A stretch of 64,000 bases of DNA, from assembly GCA_040079795.1 (NCBI GenBank), contig JBEBJQ010000009.1:15021-79020 (forward strand), given 5' to 3'. Shown here in pieces: positions 26,987 to 34,456 of the stretch. Made by a program: the position numbers and the translations under genes. Numbering within the stretch: the first letter of the stretch is position 1; each line of letters starts with the position of its first letter. Source of the stretch: SXIZ01 sp040079795 (GTDB lineage Bacteria > Pseudomonadota > Gammaproteobacteria > Methylococcales > Methylomonadaceae). Below the pieces are notes generated by a model. That model was not told the origin of the DNA. It was given only the letters and a program-made list of their open reading frames with translations, and made no database searches.

Positions 26987-28260
26987 TGGAATTTACTGAA
27001 GTACCCAGTCCTTTTTGTGGCATTGGCACCGATGATTTGCGCATACAAGTGGATGGCGTAAACCTGAAAGTGCTTGAACAGGGTTGTGCGGTTAATACCC
27101 CGTTGTTTGAGCAACCGATCACCGATACCCAACCGCGTGTTGCGGGTAATCCGGTTAGCTTGGATGAAGCGATTGTGAAAGCGGCAAGCCTATTAAAAGA
27201 CACCCGTTATCCCGTGATTGGCGGTTGCGCGACCGATGTAAACGGCATGCGTGCCTTACTGGCGCTGGCGGATAAAAGCGGCGCGGTGGTGGATAACATG
27301 AATTTCAAAGGCGCCCGGAATAACTTCCTCGCCTTGCAAGATTCTGGTTGGATGAATACCACGCTGGCGGAACTTAAAAACCGTTGTGATTTGTTGTTGG
27401 TGGTTGGTACGGATTTAGAAGCTTTTGCGCCGCGTTTTTTCGAACGTTACCTGTGGAATCCAGAATCCATGTTTGTGCCGGATACAGCTAAGCGTGAAGT
27501 GATCTATTTAGGCAAAACGACCCCTGGCAATGCCTCCACGTCGCCCAGTGGTCAAAAGGCGCAGGTGTTGGATTGTCCATTAGCAGAATTACCAGAAGTG
27601 ATGGCAGTGTTGCGGGCATTGGTGAAAGGTAAGCCGATTCAGGCGCAAAGTGTTGGTGGGATTAGTGTTACTGATTTACAGGCAATTGCGGACAAATTAA
27701 AAGCCGCCAAATACAGCGTCATTACTTGGGGTGCTGGCGCGTTGGCTTACCCGCAAGCGGAGCTGACCGTGCAAACCTTATCTGAAATGGTGAAAGAGAT
27801 TAACGATCTCAATACCCGTTGTTCCGGCTTCCCATTGGCAGGTAAGGAAGGTGACCAAACCGCTAACCAAGTATGCGGCTGGACAACCGGTTATCCGGCG
27901 CGTACCCGTTTTAGCAGCGGCTTCCCTGAGTATGATCCATTTCTAAACGACACCAGCGTACTTTTAAGCAACGGTGAAGCAGATGCTCTGGTGTGGGTGC
28001 AAGCGTTTAACACGCAAGCCGTCCCGCCCAAAACCAACCTACCCACCATTGTGGTTGGACGTTCCGGTATGGTGTTCGAAACTGAACCCGAAGTATTTAT
28101 TCCCGTTGGCACCCCTGGTATAGACCATGCTGGCCATGCCTTCCGTACCGATAACGTGGTGGCGATTCGGTTGAAAAAATTACGGGATTCAGGACTGCCC
28201 AGCACCGCACAAGTTTTGAACGCCATTGAACAAGCCTTACATGAGGAAACGGTATGTTAA
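26986..28260 (+). CDS. fhcB: Formyltransferase/hydrolase complex subunit FhcB
   Basis: A 424-residue protein homologous to the B subunit of formylmethanofuran dehydrogenase (molybdopterin oxidoreductase fold). It lacks the cysteine cluster expected for an iron-sulfur centre, which fits bacterial Fhc, a non-redox formyltransferase/hydrolase complex. Recognisable parts: VIGGCATDVNGMRALLALAD, NMNFKGARNNFLALQDSGW, ITWGAGALAYPQAE and FETEPEVFIPVGTPGIDHAG. The complex converts formyl-H4MPT to formate. ATG at 26986 is preferred over GTG at 26983 because of the TGATG coupling to the upstream gene and TAAGGAGG spacing. The stop overlaps fhcA. Confidence 0.95.
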   Translation: MEFTEVPSPFCGIGTDDLRIQVDGVNLKVLEQGCAVNTPLFEQPITDTQPRVAGNPVSLDEAIVKAASLLKDTRYPVIGGCATDVNGMRALLALADKSGAVVDNMNFKGARNNFLALQDSGWMNTTLAELKNRCDLLLVVGTDLEAFAPRFFERYLWNPESMFVPDTAKREVIYLGKTTPGNASTSPSGQKAQVLDCPLAELPEVMAVLRALVKGKPIQAQSVGGISVTDLQAIADKLKAAKYSVITWGAGALAYPQAELTVQTLSEMVKEINDLNTRCSGFPLAGKEGDQTANQVCGWTTGYPARTRFSSGFPEYDPFLNDTSVLLSNGEADALVWVQAFNTQAVPPKTNLPTIVVGRSGMVFETEPEVFIPVGTPGIDHAGHAFRTDNVVAIRLKKLRDSGLPSTAQVLNAIEQALHEETVC

Positions 28261-29912
28261 TTAGATTAACCGGCGGCATAATCTACGATCCTGCCAGCGG
28301 CATTGATGGCGTTAAACAAGACATATACCTCCAAGACGGGCGCATCGTCAACAAGCCCATCGGCGACTTTAAGGTTGATAAAGAATACGACCTAAACGGC
28401 AAGGTGGTCATGTCCGGTGCGATTGATATGCACACGCATATCGGCGGCGGCAAGGGCAATATTGCCCGTACCTTATTGCCGGAAGATCATCGCCAAGATC
28501 CGGTTATGCGCTCGGATATTACCCGTTCCGGCTGCGGTCATGCCATGCCCAGCACTTTCGTAACAGGCTATCGTTATGCCGAAATGGGCTATACCGCAGG
28601 CTTCGAACCTGCTGTACTGCCGATTAATGCCCGTCAAGCACACATGGAAATGGCGGACATCCCCATTTTGGATAAAGGTGGCTATGTTATGCTGGGCAGT
28701 GATGATTATTTGTTACGCATGCTTACTGCCAAAAAAGACCAGAAAGCCATTAACGACTATGTAGCTTGGACGATGCAAGCAGCCAAGGCGATTGGCGTTA
28801 AAGTGGTTAACCCCGGCGGCATTAATGCCTTCAAATTTAACCAGCGCAAACTAGATTTGGACGAGCAAAATGCCCATTATGGGGTGACCCCACGTGAGAT
28901 TTTGCGGGTGCTGGCGACGGCGGTAAAAGAAATCGGCGTGAAGCATCCGTTGCATGTGCATGGCTGTAACTTAGGTGTACCCGGCAATGTGCAAACCACC
29001 TTGGACACTATCCAAGGTATCGGCGGCTTGCCGATGCACTTAACCCACATTCAGTTCCATAGCTATGGTACAGAAGGCGATTTTAAATTCTCCTCCGGTG
29101 CGGCGAAAATTGCCGAAGCGGTCAATAAGAACAAGAATATCAGCATTGATGTTGGCCAAATTTTGTTCGGTCAAACTGTTACCGCCTCCGGCGACAGCAT
29201 GCGCCAACACTGCAACCACAAATTCGCCAGCCCCAATAAATGGGTGACCATGGATATTGAATGTGATGCCGGTTGCGGCGTAGTGCCTTTTAAATACAAA
29301 GACCAAAACTTTGTCAATGCCTTGCAATGGGCGATTGGCTTAGAAACCTTCCTGTTGGTCGAAGATCCGTGGCGCATTTTCCTCACCACCGACCATCCCA
29401 ACGGAGCACCCTTCACCAGCTACCCACATTTGATCCGTTTGTTGATGGATAAAACCTTCCGTAATGACGTGTTGGCGACCATCCATCCCGAAGCGCAAAA
29501 AATGACCACCTTGGCGTCGATTACCCGTGAATATAGCTTGCAAGAAATCGCCATCATGACCCGCGCCGGTGCCGCCAGATTGATTGGTTTGCAAGACCGT
29601 GGCGCATTAAGTGCGGGCAACTGGGCGGATATTACCGTTTACACCGACAACCCCGACCGCCAAAAGATGTTTGAAAAACCGGATTATGTATTTAAGGATG
29701 GGCAATTGGTGGTGGTTGACGGTAAAGTCGTTTCAACCAAATGGGGAACAACGCATGTGGTTAAGCCTGAGTTTGATGTGTCAGTCGAAAGTGGCTTGCA
29801 AAAGTATTTTGATAGCTTTTTGACCATGAAATTGGGGAATTTTAAGATCAGTGATGATGAGATGACTGAGGATGGGCGGGGGAGTTTGACGGTGCATCCG
29901 CTAGCAAACTAA
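28254..29912 (+). CDS. fhcA: Formyltransferase/hydrolase complex subunit FhcA (amidohydrolase)
   Basis: A 552-residue amidohydrolase-superfamily protein homologous to FwdA/FmdA. The metal site MHTHIGGGKGN is near residues 59-69. Other marks: VNPGGINAFKFNQ, HPLHVHGCNLGVPGN (histidines), SIDVGQILFGQTVTASGDS, and DHPNGAPFTSYPHLIRLLMD. It hydrolyses formylmethanofuran-type intermediates to formate. It overlaps fhcB by 7 bases. The last 48 codons are repeated 588 bases downstream at 92 per cent identity, and fhcD does not follow directly, so the 3' end has been involved in a rearrangement (see findings). Confidence 0.96.
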   Translation: MLIRLTGGIIYDPASGIDGVKQDIYLQDGRIVNKPIGDFKVDKEYDLNGKVVMSGAIDMHTHIGGGKGNIARTLLPEDHRQDPVMRSDITRSGCGHAMPSTFVTGYRYAEMGYTAGFEPAVLPINARQAHMEMADIPILDKGGYVMLGSDDYLLRMLTAKKDQKAINDYVAWTMQAAKAIGVKVVNPGGINAFKFNQRKLDLDEQNAHYGVTPREILRVLATAVKEIGVKHPLHVHGCNLGVPGNVQTTLDTIQGIGGLPMHLTHIQFHSYGTEGDFKFSSGAAKIAEAVNKNKNISIDVGQILFGQTVTASGDSMRQHCNHKFASPNKWVTMDIECDAGCGVVPFKYKDQNFVNALQWAIGLETFLLVEDPWRIFLTTDHPNGAPFTSYPHLIRLLMDKTFRNDVLATIHPEAQKMTTLASITREYSLQEIAIMTRAGAARLIGLQDRGALSAGNWADITVYTDNPDRQKMFEKPDYVFKDGQLVVVDGKVVSTKWGTTHVVKPEFDVSVESGLQKYFDSFLTMKLGNFKISDDEMTEDGRGSLTVHPLAN

Positions 29913-29914
29913 CT

Positions 29915-30157
29915 ATGCACATGAAATACACCCAGTATTTCGATGTCATGCGTCAACGCCCTGATCGGGCTGATATTCGACTTGACTGGATTACACGAGT
30001 GGTTGAATTTCCAGTTAAAGAAGTCACGCAAGAAGATGGCAGGATTCGGCGCTGGGCGGCTATTGAGGAAGCGAATGGCAAATACTTACGTGTTGTTCTG
30101 CTTTCCGATGGCGAAACAGTTCACAATGCTTTTTTTGATAGGTCATTTACACCATGA
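29915..30157 (+). CDS. Small protein, partner of DUF2283 (possible toxin-like module)
   Basis: An 80-residue protein: KYTQYFDVMRQRPDRADIRL, DWITRVVEFPV, then GRIRRWAAIEEANGKYLRVVLL and DGETVHNAFFDRSF. I know this type as a short protein often encoded just before DUF2283 genes, suggesting a toxin-antitoxin-like pair; the biochemical function is not established. Start is either 29915 or the second ATG at 29921. It begins 3 bases after the fhcA stop and overlaps the DUF2283 gene by 4 bases (ATGA), so both would be co-translated with the fhc message. Confidence 0.75.
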   Translation: MHMKYTQYFDVMRQRPDRADIRLDWITRVVEFPVKEVTQEDGRIRRWAAIEEANGKYLRVVLLSDGETVHNAFFDRSFTP

Positions 30158-30351
30158 AAATTAAATACTTTCAAGATACGGACACCTTATATATCGAGTT
30201 TCGCGTTGCTGATGTCTTTGAAACCAAAGATTTGGATGAAAATACCCTACTGGATATTGATGTAGACGGCAATATTTGCGGCATGACACTAGAGCATGCC
30301 CAGGAACGTGCAGATTTTCCAGCATTTTCTTATGAACAGATTGCGGCTTGA
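30154..30351 (+). CDS. DUF2283 family protein
   Basis: A 65-residue protein with the DUF2283 pattern: MKIKYFQDTDTLYIEFR, then ETKDLDENTLLDIDVDGNI and GMTLEHAQER. These short proteins are usually found with a small partner upstream and are considered antitoxin-like. Immediately after its stop comes the second copy of the fhcA 3' end, so the two-gene module lies exactly between two fhcA-derived repeats. Confidence 0.85.
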   Translation: MKIKYFQDTDTLYIEFRVADVFETKDLDENTLLDIDVDGNICGMTLEHAQERADFPAFSYEQIAA

Positions 30352-30354
30352 AAT

Positions 30355-30506
30355 CTGAGTTTGATGCGTCAGTGGAAAGCGGCTTGCAGAAATACTTCAA
30401 TAGCTTTTTGACCATGAAATTGGGGAATTTTAAGATCATTGATGATGAGATTACTGAAGATGGGCGGGGGAGTTTGACGGTGCATCCGTTGCGGGGTGTT
30501 GCTTAA
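30355..30506 (+). pseudogene. Second copy of the fhcA 3' end (fragment)
   Basis: Bases 30355-30488 match 29767-29900 of fhcA with 11 mismatches in 134 and no gaps. The fhcA reading frame stays open (EFDASVESGLQKYFNSFLTM and so on) to a TAA at 30504-30506, ending HPLRGVA instead of HPLAN. Most differences are at third codon positions, so the fragment looks like the end of another functional fhcA allele rather than a random decayed copy. It has no start of its own. Confidence 0.85.
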
Positions 30507-30570
30507 TAATAAACATTCTGGGTTGGATTCTTGTCTTGCTAACTGTAATGCTGGGTTTTATTTCATTAAT

Positions 30571-31668
30571 ATGGCAGAAAACTATATAAAAGACTCTGAA
30601 CCATTCGACCCAGAGTTTATTTCCCGAATAGAAATGATGGTACGAGCAGGCGATGCCCTTATTGCTTCACCTTCGACCATACAAGATGCTTATTCGTTGG
30701 AGGAATATATTATAAGGGGAGCTAACACTTCGCTTAATGTGCTTCTTGATACCAATATTCTCACTCGATTAATTCATTTGGCAAAAGGCATTGAAATTAA
30801 TGAGAGTGAAAAAGAAATTTATCAAAATTGCTGTGCTGTCATGTGTTTTTTCATATTAGGGAAGTTTCAAGTCGAACCTAATATTGCAGTTTATGAAAAA
30901 GCCTCTAAAAATGGGCATTCAAACGCTTTGAATGACTATCGAAATTTTATGATTGCTAACCATATTCATCCACTGGTTTACGCAAAATTAGCATTTGGTC
31001 AGATTAATAAAATTGATACCAAACAAATTCAATATACAAAAGAAACAATAAACATTGGCAGCCCAGAAGAATCTGATTTTGCTAAAAAGCTTAATGACTG
31101 GAAATTAATCTATTTAAGCCTGCTAAAAGCAAAAACATTATTAAAAGCTGAGTTAGAGCGGACTGAAAAATTTAAAAGCATGATGGAATGGTTTGTTTCT
31201 CAAAGTTCTACTACACCTGAAATTATAGTTTTTATCATATTTTTATTTAGTCCAAGAGCAAGCAACAAAATTGGTAAGATGATAAATGACATTAAATCAC
31301 CTGATTTTGAAATACAAAAAGAAGGATTAAAAAATACTGCCTGGGATTTAACTTTTCTTACTGAGTGGGACACAAAGTGCCGGTCTCAGCCAAAAACAAC
31401 AGTATGGTTTTTTTGTACGCACGATAAAGTTCTTGAAGCAATAGCTAGATACTGTCATCCAAAACAAGTCGAAGATAAAGACATTACATTACAAAATTTA
31501 ATAACCGATTACTGGGGCAAAAGCGAAGGTAAAAAAGTTTACTCACATTATAAAGAAATGGAAAAAGCCATTTCATCAAATATAGACAATAGAAGAGATC
31601 ACAATAGGACTGTTTGGTCTAACATAGATAAAATGATTGAAGATTTAGAACTAGAATTGCAAATGTAA
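30571..31668 (+). CDS. Uncharacterised protein with PIN-like features
   Basis: A 365-residue protein from the ATG at 30571; an in-frame GTG at 30496 lies inside the fhcA fragment and is unlikely to be the start. I do not recognise the family. The stretch NVLLDTNILTRLIHLAKG (about residues 58-75) and the later TVWFFCTHDKVLEAIARY (about residues 280-297) resemble the first and last acidic motifs of PIN-domain ribonucleases, with a long helical insert between them. A lysine-rich helical tail follows. The gene is strikingly AT-rich compared with the fhc genes, a sign of transfer. No ribosome site is obvious. Confidence 0.65.
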   Translation: MAENYIKDSEPFDPEFISRIEMMVRAGDALIASPSTIQDAYSLEEYIIRGANTSLNVLLDTNILTRLIHLAKGIEINESEKEIYQNCCAVMCFFILGKFQVEPNIAVYEKASKNGHSNALNDYRNFMIANHIHPLVYAKLAFGQINKIDTKQIQYTKETINIGSPEESDFAKKLNDWKLIYLSLLKAKTLLKAELERTEKFKSMMEWFVSQSSTTPEIIVFIIFLFSPRASNKIGKMINDIKSPDFEIQKEGLKNTAWDLTFLTEWDTKCRSQPKTTVWFFCTHDKVLEAIARYCHPKQVEDKDITLQNLITDYWGKSEGKKVYSHYKEMEKAISSNIDNRRDHNRTVWSNIDKMIEDLELELQM

Positions 31669-31766
31669 AAACCTTATAAATCCGTTTATTAATCTAGCCA
31701 GAGGCTGTAAATTAGAGTGCAAAAATCATGGCGCACCCTACACGAATTATTATTTGGAGTTTTGTT

Positions 31767-32532
31767 ATGGAGTATTTTTTATTAGGTTTTGTACTTATTC
31801 TTTTGTTATTGTCGTTCTCAGTTGATAGTATGAAAGAAAAAGCTAAAAACTCTAAAGCAGATTTTGAACAAAAGTTAAACTCACTGCCTGATTTTGATTC
31901 AACCCAACAAGTTTTAGCTTTTGCTTCACCTTTAGAGGTTGAAACTTATGCATACAATTCAGGTATTGCGCTTGATGACCAAAGAAAAGAAAATGTGCCT
32001 TATTACTACTGGCGATAAATTCGATTCATGGCGCATTATTCCTTACAAGGATGTTTTATCTGTTGAACTGTTTGAAGACGGCAATTCGATCACTAAAGCT
32101 GTTAGATCATCGCAAATCGGTAGTGCCGCTTTGGGCGGTTTATTGCTTGGAGGTGTTGGTGCAATTGTTGGCGGTTTATCTGGAAAAACCAAATCGTCTA
32201 CAACAACAAACCGCATTGAATTAAGGCTTATCGTTAATGAGGTAAATAATCCACTGCACGACGTTATATTTCTAAATGTGGAAGCGAAAAAAAAGGATAA
32301 GCTATATATAAAATCAATGCAGTTAGCGCGCCGTTGGCATGGCATCATTGAAGTTATCCTTAAACAAACTGAAGATGGAAAAGAAACAACCTCAAAAGCC
32401 AATGAAGTTAAAACACACCCTAAACTATCCAGTGTTGCGGATGAGATTAAAAAGCTTGCCGATCTTCAAAGTGCAGGTGTTTTGACCTTAGAGGAATTTC
32501 AACAGCAAAAAGCCAAGTTATTAAGCGATTAA
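31767..32532 (+). pseudogene. SHOCT-domain protein gene with a frameshift
   Basis: Two overlapping frames together make one protein. The first (31767-32018) has an N-terminal membrane helix (MEYFLLGFVLILLLLSFSV) and ends a few residues after GIALDDQRKE. The second continues from about 31995 with KKMCLITTGDKFDSWRIIPYKDVLSVE, then a glycine-rich GSAALGGLLLGGVGAIVGGLSG and a C-terminal SHOCT motif (EIKKLADLQSAGVLTLEEFQQQKAKLL). The change is +1 in an A-rich run (AAAGAAAAGAAAATG). SHOCT proteins are small membrane-associated proteins of unknown function. A sequencing error or slippage at the A-rich run is an alternative. Confidence 0.75.
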
Positions 32533-32540
32533 TATAGTGC

Positions 32541-32573
32541 CGTAGGTTGGACTGAGCAACGTGAAGCCCAACG
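32541..32573. repeat. Short intergenic repeat with internal dyad
   Basis: The stretch begins CGTAGGTTGGACTGAGCAAC and ends AAGCCCAACG. GTTGGACT and AGCCCAAC form a stem with one mismatch. This GTAGGTTGG...AGCCCAAC type is familiar as a dispersed element in many proteobacterial genomes. Only this copy was noticed in the window. Confidence 0.55.
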
Positions 32574-32627
32574 AGCTGAGGAATAAGTAAAACAATAGGT
32601 TGATAAAACGAGCTTAGGAAAACTGAA

Positions 32628-32744
32628 ATGACTATAAAACAACAATTGATTGCAGAGATTCAAAGTATTGATAATTCAATTGCTTTAGGCAACGCCAAAC
32701 ACGAAGCGTATCAATTAGTGTGCAGAAAAGCGTTACGCACCTAA
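32628..32744 (+). CDS. Very short ORF, possibly an antitoxin fragment
   Basis: A 38-residue frame beginning MTIKQQLIAEIQSIDNSIA. The start resembles the first helix of DUF2281/VapB-like antitoxins, but the frame then changes to sequence without similarity and stops in a GTTACGCACC repeat-like stretch. Best read as the leftover front end of an antitoxin gene. Confidence 0.4.
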   Translation: MTIKQQLIAEIQSIDNSIALGNAKHEAYQLVCRKALRT

Positions 32745-32762
32745 CAGACCGAGGTACAAACC

Positions 32763-32987
32763 ATGCAAGCCATCAAACAATACACCGAAGTCATCGACGG
32801 CAGCATCCACATCAATCTGCCTAAGAATTTCACTGCCAAACGGGTGGAGCTGATTATTTTGTCCGCTGACGACAATAATGTTGCAGAAGGTGATTTTCAA
32901 CGGTTTCTGCTCGACAGCCCAGAAATGGCTGATGAAGAATACCAAACAATTGAAGAAAAAAGACGGCATCTTAACCAATGGACTTAA
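32763..32987 (+). CDS. VapB-like antitoxin
   Basis: A 74-residue protein. The N-terminal half (TEVIDGSIHINLPKNFTAKRVELIIL) looks like an AbrB/DUF2281-type DNA-binding beta fold. The C-terminal half (FQRFLLDSPEMADEEYQTIEEKRRHLNQW) is a charged tail of the sort that wraps a toxin. Its stop overlaps the start of a PIN-toxin start sequence, which is the normal vapBC arrangement. The toxin itself is truncated, so the antitoxin is probably an orphan. Confidence 0.7.
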   Translation: MQAIKQYTEVIDGSIHINLPKNFTAKRVELIILSADDNNVAEGDFQRFLLDSPEMADEEYQTIEEKRRHLNQWT

Positions 32988-33043
32988 TTTTCCTGGATAC
33001 CAATATATTAATGGCCCATAAACGCGCGAAAAAGGTGTACTAG
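32978..33043 (+). pseudogene. Truncated VapC (PIN-domain) toxin start
   Basis: A 21-residue frame reading MDLIFLDTNILMAHKRAKKV, with the first PIN-domain aspartate in LDTN. A VapC is normally about 130 residues. The frame stops 2 bases before the GTG start of murI, so the rest of the toxin was lost at the murI junction. It overlaps the antitoxin gene by 10 bases as intact vapC genes often do. Confidence 0.75.
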
Positions 33044-33044
33044 C

Positions 33045-33857
33045 GTGGATAATATTAAAAACTATCCCATCGGAGTTTTTGATTCGGGGGTGGGCGGCCT
33101 TTCGGTATTACGTGAGATACAAAAACTGCTGCCGCATGAAAATCTCCTGTATGTCGCAGATTCTGCCCATGCCCCCTACGGTGAAAAATCTAAAGACTAT
33201 ATTCTGGAACGCTCAACAGCCATTGTTGAGTTTTTTGTTAGCCAACAGGTAAAAGCTATTGTGGTCGCTTGTAATACTGCAACGGGCGCGGCTGTAAAAG
33301 AATTACGGCCTAAACATACTTTGCCCATTATAGCCATGGAGCCAGCAGTCAAACCCGCCTCGGAACGCACACAAACAGGTGCTATCGGCGTAATGGCAAC
33401 CCGTCGAACCCTGTCCAGTAATAATTCCCAGATGCTATTTGCCCGATTTGCCGATCAAGTAACCATTATTCCCCAAGCTTGCCCTGGATTGGTTGAACAG
33501 GTAGAGCGTGGCGAATTAACCACAGACAAAACGCGCGACTTGGTGTCGCAATATGTGCTGCCATTGGTCGAACAAAATGTTGACTTTATTGTATTGGGTT
33601 GCACCCATTATCCGTTTTTGGCTGCTCTTATCCAAGAGATAGCAGGCCCTACCGTATCGGTTATTGATTCTGGCTTTGCTATTGCACGCGAACTTCGATC
33701 CCGCCTTGAAAAAGCTGAAATTTTGACGCATCGCGCATATCAGGGTTCCGTGCAGTTTTGGAGTAGTGATTATTCTGACCAGGCGAGAAGAATTATTTCA
33801 CATTTGTGGGGCACTGATGTCGAGGTGGCTGTTTTGCCTGAGCAGGCTTTAGCTTAA
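33045..33857 (+). CDS. murI: Glutamate racemase
   Basis: A 270-residue protein with both catalytic cysteines, in VACNTATGAAV (near residue 74) and LGCTHYPFLAAL (near residue 186), and the opening PIGVFDSGVGGLSVLREI. It makes D-glutamate for peptidoglycan. The start is a GTG one base after the truncated vapC stop; the protein begins normally, so the N-terminus is intact. It is inside DNA that splits fhcA from fhcD, an unusual place for a core cell-wall gene. Whether this is the only murI copy cannot be seen here. Confidence 0.96.
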   Translation: MDNIKNYPIGVFDSGVGGLSVLREIQKLLPHENLLYVADSAHAPYGEKSKDYILERSTAIVEFFVSQQVKAIVVACNTATGAAVKELRPKHTLPIIAMEPAVKPASERTQTGAIGVMATRRTLSSNNSQMLFARFADQVTIIPQACPGLVEQVERGELTTDKTRDLVSQYVLPLVEQNVDFIVLGCTHYPFLAALIQEIAGPTVSVIDSGFAIARELRSRLEKAEILTHRAYQGSVQFWSSDYSDQARRIISHLWGTDVEVAVLPEQALA

Positions 33858-33938
33858 AAATGCCGACTAAACAGGGCGACGTCCAAGATTTGTCACTTCG
33901 CTCTGATTATAAAGTGTATATATTATATAAATAAATTT

Positions 33939-34166
33939 ATGCCAACCCTGCTAATGCTTGAAGGATTTAAGTTTTTCTTCTATGCCAACGAACATGAACC
34001 CAAACACATTCATGTAATGAAAGGAGGGGATTTCACTAAAATCGAATTACAATCTTTGGCGGTAACCCATAATTATATGAAACCAAAAGATTTAAAACGT
34101 GCCTTAGAGATTGTTAAGTATAACCAAGCAGAGTTTGAGAGGAAATGGGATGAGTACTTTAATTAA
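33939..34166 (+). CDS. DUF4160 family protein
   Basis: A 75-residue protein with the DUF4160 hallmark: MPTLLMLEGFKFFFYANEH followed by EPKHIHVMKGG. These proteins are regularly paired with DUF2442 and are suspected toxin-antitoxin components. The following DUF2442 gene starts inside its end (17-base overlap), the usual arrangement. Confidence 0.85.
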   Translation: MPTLLMLEGFKFFFYANEHEPKHIHVMKGGDFTKIELQSLAVTHNYMKPKDLKRALEIVKYNQAEFERKWDEYFN

Positions 34167-34395
34167 AGGTAAGTCAGTACATGTGGATGATCGCTATCTT
34201 CAGGTTGAACTCGAAGATGGGCGCATTATACTAACCCCTATGGCTTGGTATAAAGAATTACAAGAGGCGACCTTAAAGCAATTGACCCATTACGAACTCA
34301 TTTGTCAAGGAACCGGTATTGAATGGCCAGAATTGGATTATCACTTAAGTATAGACAGTATGTTGGCCGCCCAAGCTATGCAAAAAGCGGCCTGA
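34150..34395 (+). CDS. DUF2442 family protein
   Basis: An 81-residue protein. The ATG at 34150 overlaps DUF4160 and gives the family start; the text VDDRYLQVELEDGRIILTPMAWYKEL and IEWPELDYHLSIDSML is the DUF2442 pattern. It acts probably with the DUF4160 partner, as an antitoxin-like protein with DNA-binding potential. This pair is the last cargo before fhcD, 61 bases downstream. Confidence 0.88.
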   Translation: MSTLIKGKSVHVDDRYLQVELEDGRIILTPMAWYKELQEATLKQLTHYELICQGTGIEWPELDYHLSIDSMLAAQAMQKAA

Positions 34396-34456
34396 TAATG
34401 CCGTAATCCCGATACAATACCCTGCGTAACAAAATATTAACCATGAGTATAACCAT

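Noticed and set aside
26986..28260. Annotation as a true molybdopterin formylmethanofuran dehydrogenase
   Set aside because: Iron-sulfur cysteines are lacking and the set fhcB-A-D-C is the bacterial formyltransferase/hydrolase complex, which does no redox chemistry.
30161..30439. Minus-strand frame of 92 codons over the DUF2283 gene and the fhcA fragment
   Set aside because: It is antisense to two explained plus-strand frames and has no family resemblance.
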